From contig JBEKJU010000116.1 in assembly GCA_050011095.1 (NCBI GenBank), forward strand, positions 1 to 9,977: DNA of 9,977 nucleotides. Direction: 5' to 3'. Positions 6,331 through 9,977 of this stretch are shown one piece after another. This DNA comes from JBEKJU01 sp050011095 (lineage in GTDB: Bacteria > Desulfobacterota > Syntrophorhabdia > Syntrophorhabdales > WCHB1-27). Position 1 is the first letter of the stretch. Every line of letters starts with the position of its first letter. Under the pieces are notes generated by a model that searched no databases, was not told the DNA's origin, and worked only from the letters and a program-made list of their open reading frames with translations. Position numbers and translations under genes: made by a program.

Positions 6331-9300
6331 ATGATTCGCGCTATTGTCGATTTCGCCCTGAGCCACCGCTGGTTCATGCTGGCCTTCGGCATCTTTCTCT
6401 TCGGCGTCGGCATCATTCAGTTCCACCAACTCAATATCGAGGCCTATCCGGATACCGCCAACAATTACGCCTGGATCATCACGCAATGGCCCGGCCAGGC
6501 GGCCGAAGAGGTGGAGCGGCAGGTCACGATCCCCATCGAAAACTGGATGAACGGCATACCGTACCACACCTACCTACGTTCCGTGACGGTTGCCGGGCTG
6601 TCGGTCGTGATCATCTGGTTCGAGGACAAATCGGACAACTTCCAGAACCGGCAGAGGGTGCTGGAGCAATTGACCATGGTCACCCTTCCGCCTGGTCTGT
6701 CCCCCGGCATCGGCCCCGATTTCAGCCCTGTCGGTCAGGTCTACTTCTTTACGTTGAAGAGCACCAATCCTGCTTACGACGACATGGAGCTCAAGTCCCT
6801 GGAGGACTGGTTCCTGGTGAAGCAGTTCAAGTCGGTGCCGAATGTGGTGGACTGCGCGGTCTTCGGCGCGCCCACGCGGGAATACCAGGTGCGCGTCGAC
6901 CCCGACAAGCTCGTCTCCTACGGCTTGAGCATCAGCCAGGTGGAGCAACAGCTCACCAACAACAACGTGAACGCGGGCGGGAGCTTCATCGAGTCAGGCA
7001 TGCAGCAGATCAACGTGCGCGCTGTCGGCCTGGTGCGCAACGTACAGGACATCGAGAATACGGTCATCACGACTAAGAACGGCACGCCCGTGCGGGTCAA
7101 GGACATCGCAGTCGTCGCCCAGGGTCCCAAGATACGGCTCGGCCAGTTCGCCAGGTCGATACATCGGGCGGATGGGCGGATCATCGACAACGATGATGTC
7201 CCCTCCGGCATTGTCCTCATGCGAAAAGGTGCCCCTTTCGACGAAACGATCAGGGGCGTCGAGAACAAGGTGAAGGAGCTGAACGAAAAACTTCTGCCCC
7301 CAGGCGTGAAGATCATTCCCTTCAACGACCGGGGCGACCTCGTCCGATACACGACCCGCACCGTCCTCCATAACCTCACGGAGGGGTTTATTCTCGTCAC
7401 GATCGTGCTCCTCCTCTTCCTCGGAAGCATCCGCGGCGCCCTAGTCGTTGCCCTCACCATTCCTTTTGCCCTGTTCTTCGCCGCAAGCTGCCTGCACCTC
7501 CGGGGGATACCGGCGAACCTCCTGTCGCTGGGCGCCCTCGATTTCGGCATGGTCGTAGACGGGGCCATAGTGATGGTAGAGAATATCATACGCCACATAG
7601 GCCACAAGGACCCCGGTACGCCACTGCCGGACAGGATCCGGGCCGCTTCGCACGAGGTGCAAAGGCCCGTCTTCTACGCCATTCTTATCATCATCACCGC
7701 CTACCTGCCCATTTACACGCTGCAGAGCGTCGAAGGGCGTCTCTTCAACCCCATGGCCTACACCGTGGGGTTTGCCTTGTTGGGCGCCATGATTTTCTCC
7801 GTGACACTCGCGCCGATCCTTGTGAGCTTCCTGTTCCGCAAAGAAACTCCCGAGTGGCACAATCCGGTGGTTGTCTGGCTCACGAAACAGTACCGGACGG
7901 CCCTATCCTGGTCTATCCACCATCGCGCGGTGATGGTCACCGTTGCGGTGCTCACCCTGTGCAGCAGTCTCTATCTGGTCGAGAGCGGCGTCATCGGATC
8001 GGAATTCCTGCCTCATCTTGATGAAGGCGCCCTCTGGGTGCGCGGAACTTTAGCGCCGAGCGTGGGGCCGAGTGAGTCTGTTCGGGTGGCGAACCAGGCC
8101 AGGATCGCACTGGCCTCGTTCCCCGAGGCCACCCAGGTGACCAGCCAGGCGGGACGGGATGATTCAGGACAGGACTTCACCGGATATTTCAACACGGAAT
8201 ACTGCGTCGTACTGAAAGACAAGAAAGAGTGGCGTCCAGTGTTTCACCAGGACAAAGACAAACTGATCGCCGCCATGAACCGGGAGCTTGAAAAGATACC
8301 AGGTGTGATCTGGAACTTCTCCCAGCCCATCGCGGACAACATGGAAGAGGCGATGAGTGGGATCAAGGGACAGCTCGCCACGAAGATTTACGGCGACGAC
8401 CTGAAGGTCCTCGAGGAAAAGGGCCAGGAGATCGTCAATATTATGGGCCATATCAAAGGGGTCCAGGACCTCGGCCTTTTCCGCGTCGTGGGCCAGCCGA
8501 ACCTGAACTTCGTCGTGGACCGGCAGGCATCGGCCCGCTGGCAGATCAACGTGGCCGATGTACAGGACGCCATCCAGACTGCCGTGGGCGGCAATGCCCT
8601 GACCCAGGTCCTCAAGGGTGAGGAGCGCTACGACCTCGTCATGCGCTACCTCCCCCCGTACCGCGACACGAAGGATGCCCTCGAGAAGATCCGCCTCCTC
8701 AGTCCTTCCGGCGAAAGGGTTTCGCTTGCCCAGCTCTGTAATGTGGAGACGAAAGACGGCGCGGAGCAGATCTATCGCGAAGGGAACAGGCGCTATGTCG
8801 CCGTCAAGTACAGCGTCCGCGGCCGCGACCTGGGCAGCACCGTTGAGGAGGCAATGGCGAAGGTCAATAAGCAGGTGCGCTTGCCGCCGGGATATGCCAT
8901 CAGTTGGATGGGCGAATACGAGAGCCAGAAGCGGGCCGACAAACGGCTGCTGGTCATCGTGCCCGTGACGATCTTCTTCATATTCATGATCATCTACGGC
9001 GCCTTCGGCTCCGCCAAGTGGGCCTGCCTCCACATGGTCAACGTGGCCGTGGCGCGGATCGGCGGGCTTCTCGCACTTCTCGTGACGGGTACCCATTTCA
9101 GCGTCTCCTCAGGGGTGGGGTTCATGGCCCTGTTCGGTTGCTCTGTGCAGACGGGCGTAGTTATGGTGGAGTATATCAACCAGTTGCGCGCAAGGGGCTA
9201 TCCGGTCGTCGATGCCGCGATCGAAGGGGCAACGCGCCGGTTAAGGCCCATCATGATGACCATGCTCGTCGCGACGCTGGGCCTACTTCCCGCTGCAATG

Positions 9301-9495
9301 TCCCATGCCATCGGTTCGGACTCACAGCGGCCCTTTGCCATCGTCATTGTGGGCGGATTGATAGCCGACCTTCTTATGAGCATTTTCCTTTTGCCCACGT
9401 TTTACGTCTGGTGGGCGAGGCCCACCGACCACCTGCCCAAGGCCGAAGAGTCGAAGAATATAGATGCCGGAGACGCGATCAGCGAGGGCACGTGA
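6331..9495 (+). CDS. czcA: Heavy-metal RND efflux pump, CzcA/CusA family (divalent-cation type)
   Basis: This is the inner-membrane proton/metal antiporter of the tripartite system. At 1054 residues it has the usual length. It shows the RND layout: TM1 (about 15-30), a first large periplasmic loop, TM2-TM6 (about 345-505), TM7 (about 533-550), a second periplasmic loop, and TM8-TM12 (about 872-1028). TM4 carries LDFGMVVDGAIVMVEN with D404, D410 and E417. This fits the DFG-x3-DGA-x3-VEN signature of Zn/Co/Cd/Ni exporters, not the Cu/Ag CusA form, where the first acidic residue is missing. The EFLPHLDEGALW block (about 558-569) is another heavy-metal RND hallmark. After TM8 the sequence reads NVAVARIGG where CusA has SVPFALVGG. 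GGGAGG at 6317-6322 lies eight bases before the ATG, and the adaptor's stop is 15 bases away. The exact metal is not determined. Confidence 0.96.
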   Translation: MIRAIVDFALSHRWFMLAFGIFLFGVGIIQFHQLNIEAYPDTANNYAWIITQWPGQAAEEVERQVTIPIENWMNGIPYHTYLRSVTVAGLSVVIIWFEDKSDNFQNRQRVLEQLTMVTLPPGLSPGIGPDFSPVGQVYFFTLKSTNPAYDDMELKSLEDWFLVKQFKSVPNVVDCAVFGAPTREYQVRVDPDKLVSYGLSISQVEQQLTNNNVNAGGSFIESGMQQINVRAVGLVRNVQDIENTVITTKNGTPVRVKDIAVVAQGPKIRLGQFARSIHRADGRIIDNDDVPSGIVLMRKGAPFDETIRGVENKVKELNEKLLPPGVKIIPFNDRGDLVRYTTRTVLHNLTEGFILVTIVLLLFLGSIRGALVVALTIPFALFFAASCLHLRGIPANLLSLGALDFGMVVDGAIVMVENIIRHIGHKDPGTPLPDRIRAASHEVQRPVFYAILIIITAYLPIYTLQSVEGRLFNPMAYTVGFALLGAMIFSVTLAPILVSFLFRKETPEWHNPVVVWLTKQYRTALSWSIHHRAVMVTVAVLTLCSSLYLVESGVIGSEFLPHLDEGALWVRGTLAPSVGPSESVRVANQARIALASFPEATQVTSQAGRDDSGQDFTGYFNTEYCVVLKDKKEWRPVFHQDKDKLIAAMNRELEKIPGVIWNFSQPIADNMEEAMSGIKGQLATKIYGDDLKVLEEKGQEIVNIMGHIKGVQDLGLFRVVGQPNLNFVVDRQASARWQINVADVQDAIQTAVGGNALTQVLKGEERYDLVMRYLPPYRDTKDALEKIRLLSPSGERVSLAQLCNVETKDGAEQIYREGNRRYVAVKYSVRGRDLGSTVEEAMAKVNKQVRLPPGYAISWMGEYESQKRADKRLLVIVPVTIFFIFMIIYGAFGSAKWACLHMVNVAVARIGGLLALLVTGTHFSVSSGVGFMALFGCSVQTGVVMVEYINQLRARGYPVVDAAIEGATRRLRPIMMTMLVATLGLLPAAMSHAIGSDSQRPFAIVIVGGLIADLLMSIFLLPTFYVWWARPTDHLPKAEESKNIDAGDAISEGT

Positions 9496-9520
9496 GGAGT
9501 CGCGCGGAGGGAGCAGTACT

Positions 9521-9862
9521 TTGAGCACCATTCGCAAGAAGAACCTGTTTCTCGTCACGATATTAGCCGTTTCCTTGCTCTTGTCCACTTCCGTGACATC
9601 GTGCAAGGAGCACCCGGCGCAGCGGGCAGGAGCCACACATGGCACAGGAGAGGGCGAAACCGTTGCCACGGCGGAACGGACACTCAAAACATTCAACGAG
9701 ATAATCGCAATAGCGGTCCTGGTAGGCGGGCTCATTTTTTTGGCGTACTGCCTTGGAACAAACAACAAGACGAGGAAAAACCGGGCCCGTAGGCGTGGAT
9801 CTCCTCCATTGAAAGATGGGAAGCAAGTAGAGACGCTTACTTCTCCTCACAGGAGGCCCTAG
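9521..9862 (+). CDS. Small predicted lipoprotein with one membrane helix, probably cut by IS630
   Basis: I do not recognise this 113-residue product. I chose the TTG at 9521 because GGAGG (9506-9510) lies ten bases upstream and a signal peptide starts at once. An ATG at 9464 in the same frame would overlap the pump gene and put charged residues before the signal. The N-terminus reads KKNLFLVTILAVSLLL and leads to a lipobox, VTSC. A Gly/Thr/His-rich stretch follows, then a second hydrophobic helix (IIAIAVLVGGLIFLAYCLG, about residues 60-78) and a very basic tail (KTRKNRARRRG). It starts 25 bases after the pump's stop, so it probably belongs to the efflux operon. The stop TAG (9860-9862) uses the TA target site plus the first base of the IS630 element, so the original C-terminus may have been longer. 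Confidence 0.6.
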   Translation: MSTIRKKNLFLVTILAVSLLLSTSVTSCKEHPAQRAGATHGTGEGETVATAERTLKTFNEIIAIAVLVGGLIFLAYCLGTNNKTRKNRARRRGSPPLKDGKQVETLTSPHRRP

Positions 9863-9977
9863 TGTCACGTCACTGCTCTAATGTCGGATAAAGACGGCGC
9901 AACCTCACCCGAGCATCCTGTGTCGTGAAGTGCCAGCTTACCTTCGCGTTGAGGTTGTCGCGACGTGTCTGCCAGGC
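9862..9977 (-). mobile_element. One end of an IS630-family insertion sequence (continues past the window)
   Basis: The element's transposase C-terminus is recognisable, and a TA dinucleotide (9860-9861) stands just before GTGTCACGTCACTGC. IS630/Tc1-mariner elements insert at TA and duplicate it, so I place the end at 9862. The partner end and its inverted repeat lie outside the window, so the exact boundary is inferred. Confidence 0.7.
9870..9977 (-). CDS. IS630-family transposase, C-terminal 35 residues (partial)
   Basis: The minus strand from the window edge to a TGA at 9870-9872 encodes 35 residues without a break. They include WQTRRDNLN, WHFTTQDARVRLRRLYP and the end TLEQ. This matches the conserved tail of IS630-family DDE transposases, usually W-x-R-N-x(4)-V-x-W-x-FTT-x-DAR-x-KL-x-LYP. 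The enzyme cuts and pastes the element at TA sites. The catalytic DDE residues would lie upstream, outside the window, so I cannot tell whether the copy is intact. The stop lies only eight bases inside the inferred element end, common for compact insertion sequences. Confidence 0.88.
   Translation of the reverse strand, partial: AWQTRRDNLNAKVSWHFTTQDARVRLRRLYPTLEQ

Noticed and set aside
8164..9096. Minus-strand 310-codon open frame inside the pump gene
   Set aside because: A shadow of the pump's third-position GC bias, with His/Asp/Gly-rich content typical of antisense frames.
9464..9520. ATG start at 9464 for the small lipoprotein
   Set aside because: It would overlap the pump gene by 32 bases and place a charged stretch before the signal peptide. 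The TTG at 9521 has a good Shine-Dalgarno.

Overview
The window looks like a chromosomal accessory segment from a Gram-negative environmental bacterium. It encodes an outer-membrane efflux channel, two lipoproteins, an RND pump, a two-component system and transposase remnants. The style of the PhoU remnant, of the four-helix PAS histidine kinase and of the heavy-metal RND pump recalls Desulfobacterota or Acidobacteriota. That is an impression from protein style only; there is no rRNA or other marker here.

Left part (about 1-1440): mostly decayed, lower-GC DNA with no intact gene. On the minus strand there is a C-terminal remnant of an IS110/IS116/IS902-type transposase (457-660, open back to 717). 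Beside and partly over it is a short unassigned reading frame (684-815, minus). On the plus strand lies a 103-codon C-terminal piece of the phosphate-signalling protein PhoU (965-1276) without its first half.

Middle part (1441-3508, minus): a two-gene two-component operon. A membrane-anchored PAS histidine kinase (2102-3508) is followed after 10 bases by a NarL/LuxR-type response regulator (1441-2091). A 405-base intergenic region (3509-3913) separates this operon from the divergent efflux operon. It carries a 13-bp unit repeated three times in tandem, a perfect 10-bp palindrome, a spaced inverted repeat and a sequence resembling an insertion-sequence end.

Right part (3914-9495, plus): a tight tripartite heavy-metal efflux operon in the order outer-membrane channel, periplasmic adaptor, inner-membrane RND pump. 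The first two genes overlap by 4 bases (ATGA) and the last two are 15 bases apart. The pump's transmembrane segment 4 carries the acidic signature DFG-x3-DGA-x3-VEN, typical of divalent-cation exporters (CzcA-like, Zn/Co/Cd/Ni) rather than Cu/Ag exporters. The three products should form a channel spanning both membranes and powered by protons. The divergent two-component system is a plausible but unproven regulator. A small predicted lipoprotein gene with a TTG start follows the pump (9521-9862). Its reading frame ends exactly where an IS630-family element begins, so its stop codon is made from the TA target plus the first base of the element. The last 108 bases encode the C-terminus of that element's transposase on the minus strand.

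I found no CRISPR array, tRNA, rRNA, phage genes or clear new defence system. The most notable points are the IS630 junction that makes a stop codon, the IS remnants on both sides of the metal-efflux segment, and the repeat-bearing divergent intergenic region.
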